10,797 nt of DNA. Origin: Bifidobacterium sp. (lineage in GTDB: Bacteria; Actinomycetota; Actinomycetes; Actinomycetales; Bifidobacteriaceae). Shown piece by piece: positions 1-7,105 of this stretch (positions within the stretch are counted from its first letter, which is position 1; every line of letters begins with the position of its first letter). Position numbers and translations under genes: made by a program. The stretch lies in contig JAIJEI010000057.1 in the NCBI GenBank assembly GCA_022739095.1, positions 1-10,797 of the forward strand. Direction: 5' to 3'. Below the pieces are notes generated by a model. That model did not search any database and was not told the origin of the DNA. It saw nothing but the letters and a program-made list of their open reading frames with translations.

Positions 1-1430
1 GAGAACGGTATATCGATAAATGTCACACGGCCTTGCGCGTCCATCGTGAACCCGCGTGGCAGTGCTTCATAATCGGCCTCGAGCTGCTCGCCGATTGCCG
101 CGTAATCCTCGTCCGTAAGCCACAGGCAGAAGCGCGGGCCGAAATCGTGGTCCTGCGAATACTCATCATCGAATCCGTAGCATTCCGAGCCATGACCCAC
201 CAGTCCGGCGGCGATACGCCCGACATACTGCGGATATTTCGCCGCAATCATCGGCTTGCCCACCTGTGTCCAGAACGCGCGTGCCAATTTGAGACCGGAC
301 ACCGGGCATACGGAAACGGCCTCGACCGCGCCCGCAGAACCGGTCGACACCGAAACGGTGGATGGGGAAGATGCCGCGTTCGCACCGGTCTTGTCCTGTG
401 CCGGGCTGTTCGGCAGCCGCGATCCGGACTGGGGTGGCGTGCCTGCATCGCCGGCAACACCCGCATTGTCAACCGTCACCCCGGCCTGCGCCGCCGCTTC
501 CTCGGCCTGCCGCAGATTGTCGGCGGTGATACGCCAGTAATCGGTGTCCTTGCCGTAACATTCCTTGATCACGGCCAGCGCATGCCGGTATCCAGTAACC
601 GCATCCGTATACCGTCTCTCGGCAAAGCATACCTGCGCGAAGCCCGCCAGTGCGGAGGCATAATGCGCGGAATGCTCCAGATGACCGGTGCGATAGATTT
701 CCAGCGCTTTGGCTGCATGCCAATGCGCGCCCTCCAACTTGTGTTCGGTCAGCAGGGTCAACGACAGATTCGTGTGCGAGCTGGCCACGTCGATATCCGC
801 GTCCGGGTTCACGCTCGAGGCTTCTATAATGCGCAGCGCTTCGCGCAACTCCAGTTCCGCCTTGTCGGGCCGATTCGTCTCGCTGTAGAGCATCGACAGA
901 TTGTTGTGCAGTGCTGCGAGCCTACGGTCGGTGGGTGCCAGCGAATGCCGGCAGACACTCTGCGCCTGATGATACAAATCCTCGGCTTGATCGTATTGTT
1001 TGGCCGCGCGCATCGCGGTGGCGCAATTGATTAGCGTGGTGGCCCACGCCTCAGACGTGCCGGTGGTCAAGCCCATACGGGCGGCCAGCTCCAGCGCTCG
1101 CTGCACGATCCACTGATTCTCCTTGTGACGGCCTTGCGAGCGGTAGAACCCCATCGTCTCGTTGAGCACGGTCAGCAGTCCGGCTTCGTCTCCAGCGTTT
1201 TCCGCGTCGACCGCCGCTTGTTCAAGATACGGGCCCGCCTTTTCTGCGGCGTTGTGGGCGTCGAAGATGGCGTCGAGGCCGTGGAGGAATTCGTTCACGT
1301 CAAAGTCATGCAGTTCGTTTCCGCCCTGAGCCGTCGGGCCGTTTTCAGGCGCATCGAAATCATGTGCGTGTTTCGCCTGCATGCCGAGCAGTGCCTGCTC
1401 CAGCCGCGCGTCCATCGCATCATCGGCCAT
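1..1430 (-). CDS. TPR-repeat protein with C-terminal DUF4037 domain (3' end outside window)
   Basis: The minus strand is open from an ATG at 1428-1430 to the window edge, giving at least 476 residues, with the C-terminus missing. The start is set by a good ribosome binding site (AAGGAG, 7 nt upstream). Residues about 45-310 are alpha-helical and read as degenerate tetratricopeptide repeats (for example AAKQYDQAEDLYHQAQSVC near 142-160, the NNLSMLYSETNRPDKAELEL block near 176-195, and ERRYTDAVTGYRHALAVIK near 271-289). A Ser/Ala/Thr/Pro-rich linker follows (about 315-370), then a domain with GHGSECYGFDDEYSQDHD at 412-429. That GSE...DHD block is the signature of DUF4037, a family I believe belongs to the nucleotidyltransferase fold, with G413-S415 and D427/D429 as the equivalents of the GS...DxD motif. 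Substrate and pathway are unknown. It has its own predicted promoter and follows a terminator, so it starts a transcription unit. Sure of the frame and the domains; function is open. Confidence 0.88.
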   Translation of the reverse strand, partial: MADDAMDARLEQALLGMQAKHAHDFDAPENGPTAQGGNELHDFDVNEFLHGLDAIFDAHNAAEKAGPYLEQAAVDAENAGDEAGLLTVLNETMGFYRSQGRHKENQWIVQRALELAARMGLTTGTSEAWATTLINCATAMRAAKQYDQAEDLYHQAQSVCRHSLAPTDRRLAALHNNLSMLYSETNRPDKAELELREALRIIEASSVNPDADIDVASSHTNLSLTLLTEHKLEGAHWHAAKALEIYRTGHLEHSAHYASALAGFAQVCFAERRYTDAVTGYRHALAVIKECYGKDTDYWRITADNLRQAEEAAAQAGVTVDNAGVAGDAGTPPQSGSRLPNSPAQDKTGANAASSPSTVSVSTGSAGAVEAVSVCPVSGLKLARAFWTQVGKPMIAAKYPQYVGRIAAGLVGHGSECYGFDDEYSQDHDFGPRFCLWLTDEDYAAIGEQLEADYEALPRGFTMDAQGRVTFIDIPF

Positions 1431-1458
1431 ACATAATCTCCTTCGTCGTGAGATACCG

Positions 1459-1487
1459 ATCATTGCTAGGTTCCAGCGTACTGTGAA
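1459..1487 (-). promoter_or_regulatory. Predicted sigma-70-type promoter of the TPR-DUF4037 gene
   Basis: On the minus strand TTCACA (1487-1482; five of six consensus bases) is followed after exactly 17 nt by AATGAT (1464-1459; four of six). Transcription would begin near 1452, giving a leader of about 22 nt that contains the AAGGAG ribosome binding site. It lies downstream of the terminator of the preceding gene, as expected for an independent unit. Confidence 0.5.
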
Positions 1488-1604
1488 CGATTTGGAGACC
1501 GCCGATGTGAGTGTCGTTACAGTGTGCGGCGGCTGCCGGAGCTGGTATGTGCTTGTCGTTTTCCCCGTTGTCGTCCTCAGTGGAAATAGGCTCAACAGGC
1601 ATGG

Positions 1605-1634
1605 AAAAACCCCGCATGCTATGACGTGCGGGGC
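1605..1634 (-). terminator. Rho-independent terminator of the PAP2/5'-nucleotidase gene
   Basis: Minus-strand reading gives CCCCGCA (1633-1627), a 10-nt loop, TGCGGGG (1616-1610), then five T (1609-1605). It has a perfect 7-bp GC-rich stem, extendable by a G-T pair, and lies 60 nt after the stop codon of the large surface phosphatase gene. Confidence 0.85.
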
Positions 1635-1693
1635 TATTCCTCGGTATTCAGTTATCGGTTATTGCCGTACCTGTACAGGCGTCGGACAATCGT

Positions 1694-4600
1694 TCAGCGT
1701 TGCTGGCGACGGCGCAGCACGATGGTCACGCCACCGGCGGCAGCGAGCAGGCTGACTGCGGCTAAGATTCCAGCGACGGAAGCATCGGTTCCCGGCAGAT
1801 CGGTCTTGTTCGGCTTGGCCGTCGGCTTCTTGTCAGCGTTGGGTTTGCCGTTCTGGTTGTTGTTGCCGCCTTGGTTGTTGTTCCCACCTTGTTCGCCGGA
1901 ACCGTTGGCGTGCTCCTTCTCGGCGGCGGCGATCTCGGCGTCCGTGTAAAGCAGCTGCGGGTTGACGGTGGAGACGGTGCCGCCGAACGTCTTGGCTTCA
2001 TCGGCGCTCAGCGTCTTGGCCACGGTGAACTCAGACGGATTGGCGCTGCCGAGCTTGGTCACGCCGAAGTCCACGCCGTTGACATACAGGCCGAGGGCGA
2101 TTGGCTTAGGGCCATTCGCGTAGACCGGCAGGTCGAAGGTCAGGGATGCCTTGGTGCCTTCAACGGAGGAGGACTTGAGCTCGATGCCTGCAGGCGAGTC
2201 ATCGGCCTTGACATCCTTGTGATCGGCAAGGTAGTCGATCAGACCTTGCACGTCCACCGTGCCGGTCAGCTGCGGCTGACCCTGCGCGGCAAAACCGGTG
2301 AAGCCGTCGCCGCCGGCCAGCAGGAAGGAGTTGCCGGCGACCGTCACGGTGTCGGTGTCCTTGATCTGCTTGCCGTCAACGAACACGTCGGAGACGGTGG
2401 CGACCGGTGCCTTGGTGTTGGCGTCCTCGACCAGCGTGTACACGAAGGTCACGTTCGAGGAGATGCCGAGACGGACCACATTGGACTTGCCGTCCTTGAT
2501 CTGCCACTGCTGGGCGAGCACGTCCTTCAGCTGTTTGCCGGTGAGGGTGACCACGCTGTTGTCGTTGCCGAACGGCAACATGCTGTACGCCTCCTTGATG
2601 GTGATCTGCTTGTCGCCGTCAAGATCGAGGTTGTCGGTGCGCAGACCGCCCGGATTGATGAAGCCGATGGAGGCCTTCTCGCCCACGGGCGTTTTCTTGG
2701 TGGATTCGAGTGCGGCATCGGCGTTCAGCGTGCCGAGCTGGGTTTCGGCGCTCCAGTCGCCCTTGGCGAAGTTCGCTGACTTGTCGATGGTGCCGACGAC
2801 CTTCTTACCAGCCTCGGCGGAATCCGCCTGAGCCTGCTTGTAGACCTTGGCGGCCGGGCCGTTGTCGTCACCCTCGAATCCCTTGGCCGGAGCGGTGCCG
2901 TCCTTGTTGGTCACGTACGTCACGTCATACTGGGAGGCGTTCTGCACGGTGACCTTGGAATCCTTGCCGGAACCCTCGATGTACAGATCCTGGACAGCTG
3001 CATCCTGGCCGTACTTGCCGGCCTCGATGATCGGCGCTCCGGACTTGGTGGTGGTGCCGTACTCGTTGCGGTGGCTGTGGCCTGCGTAGACCAGATCGAC
3101 GTTAGCGTCCAGACCGTCGCCGTCGGAGGCGATGGTGTCGCCATCCTCATGGATCAGGGCCACGACCGCATCGGCCTCGCCGTTGGACTCATCGCCATCG
3201 GACAGCTGGTCGGCCACCTTGTTCACAGCCTGAACCGGGTCGGTCACCGTGACGCCTTGCATCACGCTGGGGGAGACTACGTTCTTCAGATCGGAGGTGA
3301 TGGCACCCACGAAGGCGACCTTTTTGCCGTTGACGGTCTTGATGGTATACGGCTTGAGACGGTCGGAAGTCAGGGAGCCGCCGGTGATGTTGGCGGCGAC
3401 CCAGTCGATGCCGTGCTTCGGTTCGGCGATGCGGTTGTTGAAGTCTGCAGTGCCCTTGTCGAGCTCATGATTGCCCAAGGCGCTCACACTCAGATCCCAT
3501 GCCTTTGCCATGTTCAGCGTCGGAGTGTCCTGGGAATAGGAGGATTCGAATGGGGAAGCACCCACGAGGTCTCCGCTGGAGACGAACACGCTGTTGCCCG
3601 GGTTGTGCTGCACGGCAAGCTTCTGATAAGCGGCTTCGACCCACTGGCCGGTTTCGATGTGTCCGTGGAAGTCGGTGATGTCGAACACGGTCACTTGCTT
3701 GGCGTCCTTACCGGGTTGGCTGGGGTTGCCGGGGCCACCGTTGTCGGAGTCCGGGTGGTTGCCCTTGTCGGCGTATTCCTCGCCGATCACGGACGGGGTG
3801 GCTGCGCCGGGCTCGACCTTGACGACATCGCCGTTCTCGTTCAGCGTCACGGTGGAGCTCAGAGCTGCGGCTAGGTTGATGCGCTGCCAGCCGTCGGATG
3901 AGGAATCCAGCGGGTAGCCGCCGTCAATCGCGGTCTTGGCGAGGATGGCTTCGCGCTGGTCGCGGTGCAACTTCGGGTACGCGATCTTCAACAAGTCGGC
4001 AGAGCCTTCAGGCGCGGTGAATGCGGTGCCGGCGGTGGTCTTGCCGAAACCGTAGGTCAGACGGTTCGTGTAGACGCGCAACGCCGAGGCGCGGTCGGTG
4101 ATGGGCTCCTTGCTCACGGCATCCACAAAGGCGTTCTGGTAACCGTTGGAGGCGTTCGCGCCAAGGTTGTTCACGCATTCGGTCACAGTCGCGTAATCGG
4201 TGTCCTGTTTGGTGGCGTGGCCGTCCGCCACGCACTTGGCTGCCAGATAGGACTGCAGCTGGTCGGATGCCGGCTTGACGTACTTGTCGTAGTAAGTGCC
4301 CCAGTAGTAGCCGTTTGCCACTTCGCCGTCGATGCGGCCGCCCATGATGTCGAGCGGATAGTGCACGCCAAGCACGATGCGGTTGTTGCCCGCTTCGGAG
4401 GTGCGTGTCAGGATCTCTGGAGCAAGTTGTGGCAGCATGCCTGCCAGAGCCACGCCCCAGGAGTATGCGCCGGTGGTGTGGCCGGACGGGAAGGAACCGG
4501 AACCGGCCAGCCCGTCGTATTCGGCGGAATGCGCGTTGCCTTGGGCGTCAGTCCAGTCGGGGACGCGCATGATGTTCTCGTTGATGTTCGTGATGTCGTT

Positions 4601-5251
4601 CTTGCCGCCATTGGTGCGATCCTCGAAAGGACGAGGATGCTGGAAGTGTTTCTTGGCGGTAGAGGTGGAGATTGTATCGTACTTGAAGATGTCCGCGACC
4701 TTCTTCAGGCTGCCGTCGGCCAGACCGGCGGAAAAATATTCGCCGAGCACCGGGCCCAGGGAGTCCGGCAAGGTCTCATCGGCGCTCATATCCGCGTCCA
4801 CCAGAGCGCGCTGCTGCTGTGCGGTAGCGGTCGTGCCGTCTCCGTCTTCGGCGGCGGCGTTGTTGATCTGTTGGATGTAGGCGTCATCGTGATCGAGCAC
4901 GGTCTTGTTGAGCACCTTGCCGCCAGCGGTTTTGGTGGCCGGCTGCCAGTAGCTGTCATATTCGCCAAGCAGCTGCACAAGATTCGGCTTGACCGCACGC
5001 GTCTGCGGAACGGCTGCATAGCCGGTGACGTCATTCGCGTCGGCCGAGGCTTCGTAACGGCCTTCGGTGGTGGCCGCGTACTTGGTTTCATTGAACGCAT
5101 CCGTGGCGCCGCTGGCGCTGATACCGACCGTGGACGCTGCCGGTATGGATTCATCTGCAGAAGCCGTCGTGGTCGCAATCGCAACGCTGGACAGCGTCGC
5201 TGCGGCGACGAGCACGGCGACCATCCTCGCCGTGAACCTGATGGGTTTCAC
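1694..5251 (-). CDS. Secreted, cell-wall-anchored fusion of PAP2 acid phosphatase and 5'-nucleotidase
   Basis: 1185 residues from a GTG start (5251-5249), preceded by a purine-rich AAGGGAAGGGAA. Residues 1-32 are a Sec signal peptide (MKPIRF, hydrophobic core, ASA before D33). Residues about 85-340 are a PAP2/class A acid phosphatase domain with its three motifs: K200-X6-R207-P208, P255-S-G-H258, and N290-R291-X5-H297-X3-D301 (N where the family usually has S or T). After a Gly/Pro/Asn linker (about 495-517) comes a 5'-nucleotidase: metallophosphoesterase residues D527-F-H529, G560-D561, G593-N-H595-E596, H701 and G724-H-S-H727, then the substrate-binding C-terminal domain (NPGGLR 866-871, PFGN 893-896, GGDGF 980-984). 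A beta-rich stretch (about 1025-1100), an Asn/Gly/Lys-rich wall spacer, LPGTD (1152-1156), a hydrophobic helix and an RRRQQR tail follow. Known family roles: phosphate release from monoesters and from nucleoside 5'-phosphates. It should act outside the cell to scavenge phosphate and nucleosides. Both active sites look intact. Confidence 0.95.
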   Translation of the reverse strand: MKPIRFTARMVAVLVAAATLSSVAIATTTASADESIPAASTVGISASGATDAFNETKYAATTEGRYEASADANDVTGYAAVPQTRAVKPNLVQLLGEYDSYWQPATKTAGGKVLNKTVLDHDDAYIQQINNAAAEDGDGTTATAQQQRALVDADMSADETLPDSLGPVLGEYFSAGLADGSLKKVADIFKYDTISTSTAKKHFQHPRPFEDRTNGGKNDITNINENIMRVPDWTDAQGNAHSAEYDGLAGSGSFPSGHTTGAYSWGVALAGMLPQLAPEILTRTSEAGNNRIVLGVHYPLDIMGGRIDGEVANGYYWGTYYDKYVKPASDQLQSYLAAKCVADGHATKQDTDYATVTECVNNLGANASNGYQNAFVDAVSKEPITDRASALRVYTNRLTYGFGKTTAGTAFTAPEGSADLLKIAYPKLHRDQREAILAKTAIDGGYPLDSSSDGWQRINLAAALSSTVTLNENGDVVKVEPGAATPSVIGEEYADKGNHPDSDNGGPGNPSQPGKDAKQVTVFDITDFHGHIETGQWVEAAYQKLAVQHNPGNSVFVSSGDLVGASPFESSYSQDTPTLNMAKAWDLSVSALGNHELDKGTADFNNRIAEPKHGIDWVAANITGGSLTSDRLKPYTIKTVNGKKVAFVGAITSDLKNVVSPSVMQGVTVTDPVQAVNKVADQLSDGDESNGEADAVVALIHEDGDTIASDGDGLDANVDLVYAGHSHRNEYGTTTKSGAPIIEAGKYGQDAAVQDLYIEGSGKDSKVTVQNASQYDVTYVTNKDGTAPAKGFEGDDNGPAAKVYKQAQADSAEAGKKVVGTIDKSANFAKGDWSAETQLGTLNADAALESTKKTPVGEKASIGFINPGGLRTDNLDLDGDKQITIKEAYSMLPFGNDNSVVTLTGKQLKDVLAQQWQIKDGKSNVVRLGISSNVTFVYTLVEDANTKAPVATVSDVFVDGKQIKDTDTVTVAGNSFLLAGGDGFTGFAAQGQPQLTGTVDVQGLIDYLADHKDVKADDSPAGIELKSSSVEGTKASLTFDLPVYANGPKPIALGLYVNGVDFGVTKLGSANPSEFTVAKTLSADEAKTFGGTVSTVNPQLLYTDAEIAAAEKEHANGSGEQGGNNNQGGNNNQNGKPNADKKPTAKPNKTDLPGTDASVAGILAAVSLLAAAGGVTIVLRRRQQR
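1697..1798 (-). other. C-terminal cell-wall sorting signal (LPGTD variant)
   Basis: This stretch encodes residues 1152-1185 of the surface phosphatase: LPGTD, about 22 hydrophobic residues, and a positively charged RRRQQR end, which is the layout of a sortase substrate. The fifth motif residue is Asp instead of the Gly of classical LPXTG. Just upstream (1850-1888) the repeated GGNNNQ units and a Lys/Pro-rich segment form a wall-spanning spacer. Confidence 0.75.
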
Positions 5252-5324
5252 TGTATTCCCTTCCCTTATGAGGCATCAGGAAAGATGCCCTTTCATAGTG
5301 AGAACTTAGAGAGGCAAGGTGGAA

Positions 5325-5357
5325 TACGCGTGTAATGAAAACGAACCGCGGATGAAC
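5325..5357 (-). promoter_or_regulatory. Candidate PhoP-binding site (PHO box) upstream of the phosphatase gene
   Basis: The minus strand carries back-to-back 11-nt units: GTTCATCCGCG (5357-5347), GTTCGTTTTCA (5346-5336) and a weaker TTACACGCGTA (5335-5325). Actinobacterial PhoP boxes described in Streptomyces are direct repeats of 11-nt units of the form G(G/T)TCAYYYR(G/C)G. Unit 1 fits all 11 positions, unit 2 eight, unit 3 six. The site ends about 73 nt before the GTG start, with TATGAA (5297-5292) as a possible -10 element downstream. The target gene encodes two phosphate-releasing enzymes, which agrees with PhoP control. Binding is inferred. Confidence 0.55.
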
Positions 5358-5368
5358 TTCAGTAAGAA

Positions 5369-5411
5369 GAGAGCAACGTCACATTCCGCTGATTATGCGT
5401 GAATGTGACGT
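5369..5411 (-). terminator. Strong hairpin after the AraJ-type transporter gene, probable terminator
   Basis: ACGTCACATTC (5376-5386) and GAATGTGACGT (5401-5411) form a perfect 11-bp stem; inside it CGC/GCG adds three pairs past a one-base bulge, leaving a 7-nt loop. It begins 6 nt after the transporter stop codon. On the minus strand it is followed by TGCTCTCTTCTT, T-rich but without a pure T run, so termination is likely but not certain. The plus strand side has no T tract. Confidence 0.62.
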
Positions 5412-5417
5412 CCGGTC

Positions 5418-6605
5418 TCATACTTGGATTTCGCGCATGCGGTGAATGGCGTCGGTATCGGTTTCGCAGCGCCACGAGTAGAAGGTCAGCAGCCCTACGG
5501 CAAGCAGGGCCAGCGGCATACCGCCCAGACCGGTATAGCGATAGTTCATCGAGAAGGTGGTGAGCATCGCGCCGCCGACAATCGAGCCGATGGCATTGCC
5601 GAAGTTGAAGGCCACCTGCACGGCTGCGCCGGCGATGAGCTCGCCGCCGCCTTGGCCGGCTTCGGTCATCAACAGCTGTTGCGGAGCGGAGATGAAGAAC
5701 AGGCCGAAGGCGATCCAGAATGTCAGCAAAGCAGTAGTGCCCTGGTTTCCCGGCAGTAGCAAAACCATCAGCAAGCCGATGCAGGAAATCGCCTGACCCA
5801 GCGCGGCAGTGCCGGCGTGGCGCCATTTATCTGTGATGCGACCGCCGATAAGACCGCCTATCACCATGCCGAAGCCGGCAAGCATCATCAATAGCGGTAC
5901 CAGGTTAGACGACCAGCCACCGGTCTTCTGCAGCCAAGGGGAGACGTAGCTCCACCAGCAGAACACGCCTGCGTTGCCGGTGAATACGGCGGCCAGAATC
6001 ACCCACGGTCCACGACGAGTAAGGAATTTGAACTGACCGGCGATGCCGGCGTCCTTAATCGGCGCAACGAAGGGGATCCATGCCAGAACTAGCACGATGG
6101 TCATTGCCGCCCATGCAGCCAGAATACCGAAGGCAAGACGCCAGGAAAGGAACTCGGCCATCAAGGTGCCCGCCGGTACGCCGAGCATATTGGCTACGGT
6201 TTGGCCGGTGACCATTACCGATACGGCTTGTGCTTCTTTGCCCTTGTCGGCCAAGGTTTTGGCGATGAGTGTGGCGGTGCCGAAAAATGCGCCGTGCGGC
6301 AGGCCGGCGACGAATCGCGCGACAATCAGCATGGCGGCATTGACCGAGAACGCGGAGGCCAGATTACCGATAAGCGCAATCACCATAAACAATACGATGA
6401 GGTTCTTCGGCGGCACTTTGCGGCCAAAGACCAGGATCAGTGTGCCGAAGCATACGCCGATCGCATACGCGGAAATGTAATGGCCTGCGGTGGGGATGTC
6501 CACGCCGGTGGCGGCCGCGGCCTGCGGCAGAATACCCATCATCACGAACTCGGCGGCACCGAGAATGAACGCGCCTGAAGCCAGCGCAAGCAGACTCTTC
6601 TTCAT
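5418..6605 (-). CDS. Major facilitator superfamily transporter, AraJ-like (DHA1 type)
   Basis: 395 residues from the ATG at 6605-6603, chosen because MKKSLLALASGAFILGAAEF matches the N-terminus of the AraJ/YdhP branch and GAGG lies 5 nt upstream; an in-frame extension to 6692 would cross the promoter area. About twelve hydrophobic segments span the whole length. Recognisable family stretches are AAEFVMMGILP in helix 1, PTAGHYISAYAIGV, the GRKVPPKN loop after helix 2, the GLPHGAFFG motif in helix 4 (near residue 108), and the GQTVANMLGVPAGTLMAEF stretch in helix 5. Escherichia coli AraJ shares this pattern (SGFPHGAFFG, TVANLLGIPLGT). The family consists of proton-driven exporters of sugars or drugs; AraJ itself has no firmly known substrate, so the cargo here is unknown. 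It is a single-gene unit between its own promoter region and a hairpin. Confidence 0.93.
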   Translation of the reverse strand: MKKSLLALASGAFILGAAEFVMMGILPQAAAATGVDIPTAGHYISAYAIGVCFGTLILVFGRKVPPKNLIVLFMVIALIGNLASAFSVNAAMLIVARFVAGLPHGAFFGTATLIAKTLADKGKEAQAVSVMVTGQTVANMLGVPAGTLMAEFLSWRLAFGILAAWAAMTIVLVLAWIPFVAPIKDAGIAGQFKFLTRRGPWVILAAVFTGNAGVFCWWSYVSPWLQKTGGWSSNLVPLLMMLAGFGMVIGGLIGGRITDKWRHAGTAALGQAISCIGLLMVLLLPGNQGTTALLTFWIAFGLFFISAPQQLLMTEAGQGGGELIAGAAVQVAFNFGNAIGSIVGGAMLTTFSMNYRYTGLGGMPLALLAVGLLTFYSWRCETDTDAIHRMREIQV

Positions 6606-6621
6606 GGTTCCTCTAATTACT

Positions 6622-6658
6622 TCAGTATTACTTACAAAAACAGTGTGGCAATCGATTG
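6622..6658 (-). promoter_or_regulatory. Possible promoter and operator of the AraJ-like transporter
   Basis: On the minus strand TTGCCA (6651-6646) could be a -35 box, with TAATAC (15-nt spacing) or TACTGA (18-nt spacing) as -10. A perfect 10-bp palindrome CAATCGATTG (6649-6658) overlaps the -35, and AAGTAAT occurs twice 11 nt apart next to the -10. Together they suggest control by a DNA-binding regulator, but none of the boxes is strong. Confidence 0.33.
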
Positions 6659-6785
6659 ATTCGAGCGATATATTACGGTGGTCCGCCAACAAATACGGGG
6701 CTTGCCGTGATGTGGTTTGTCGCTGTGTACGGCGGGTTGTTCACCGCTGTTCGATCGCTTGATTCGATTGTTGGGGTAGGAAACG

Positions 6786-6819
6786 AAAAACCGGATTGCT
6801 GATTTCTCAACAATCCGGT
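6786..6819 (-). terminator. Rho-independent terminator of tRNA-Pro
   Basis: Minus-strand ACCGGATTG (6819-6811) pairs perfectly with CAATCCGGT (6798-6790); four further pairs (TTGA/TCAG, one of them G-U) close on a GAAA tetraloop. The stem is followed by a T run (TTTTC, reading 6789-6785). It lies 8 nt after the tRNA. Confidence 0.88.
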
Positions 6820-6826
6820 CCAGTTG

Positions 6827-6900
<74 letters not shown>

Positions 6901-6917
6901 TTTGGCAACAGACGTAG

Positions 6918-6946
6918 ATATTACATTGTGGTGGTGGACAATGCAA
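6918..6946 (-). promoter_or_regulatory. Predicted promoter of tRNA-Pro
   Basis: Minus-strand TTGCAT (6946-6941), a 17-nt spacer, then TAATAT (6923-6918). Transcription would start near 6911, leaving a leader of about 11 nt for RNase P to remove. The -10 match is fair and the -35 weak. Confidence 0.45.
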
Positions 6947-7090
6947 ATCGGCATGTCGCGAGTGTTGCGTGATGGTGGATTCGCCATGTATACGGGTCTC
7001 TCGAACCTTGTGCAGAGCCGGTTTTGCGTCGTGTGAGCGGGTGTTCAGGTGGCCGTGCGATCTGCCGGGCTCATAATCGCCGGCCTTGCG

Positions 7091-7105
7091 TACACTGATG
7101 AATCA
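7091..7105 (+). promoter_or_regulatory. -10 element adjoining the lysS start; leaderless transcript predicted
   Basis: TACACT at 7091-7096 fits the actinobacterial TANNNT -10 pattern and sits 8 nt before the ATG at 7105, so the first transcribed base should be at or next to the A of the start codon. No Shine-Dalgarno-like sequence exists between them (GATGAATC). No clear -35 is visible 16-18 nt upstream; a short GCCGG/CCGGC dyad lies at 7064-7084. Confidence 0.5.

Noticed and set aside
33..1034. Long plus-strand reading frame (333 codons)
   Set aside because: It lies opposite the TPR-DUF4037 gene; its product is Arg/Gly/Val-rich with no recognisable domain, as expected of the complement of a GC-rich gene.
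1420..1617. Small minus-strand reading frame (65 codons) ending 11 nt inside the TPR-DUF4037 gene
   Set aside because: Its start lies in the terminator hairpin of the upstream gene, it has no ribosome binding site, and the predicted promoter for the next gene starts transcription within it. Its product resembles no family I know. A coupled leader peptide cannot be excluded.
3965..5335. Long plus-strand reading frame (456 codons)
   Set aside because: Antisense to the PAP2 half of the surface phosphatase, whose motifs are clear on the other strand; the product is a Val/Gly/Arg-rich shadow.
6605..6692. N-terminal extension of the AraJ-like transporter to 6692
   Set aside because: It would add 29 hydrophilic residues, lacks a binding site, and crosses the predicted promoter; homology begins at MKKSLLALASG.
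6947..7090. T-box leader or other RNA regulator upstream of lysS
   Set aside because: No T-box motif or terminator/antiterminator pair is visible, and the -10 box next to the ATG leaves no room for a leader.
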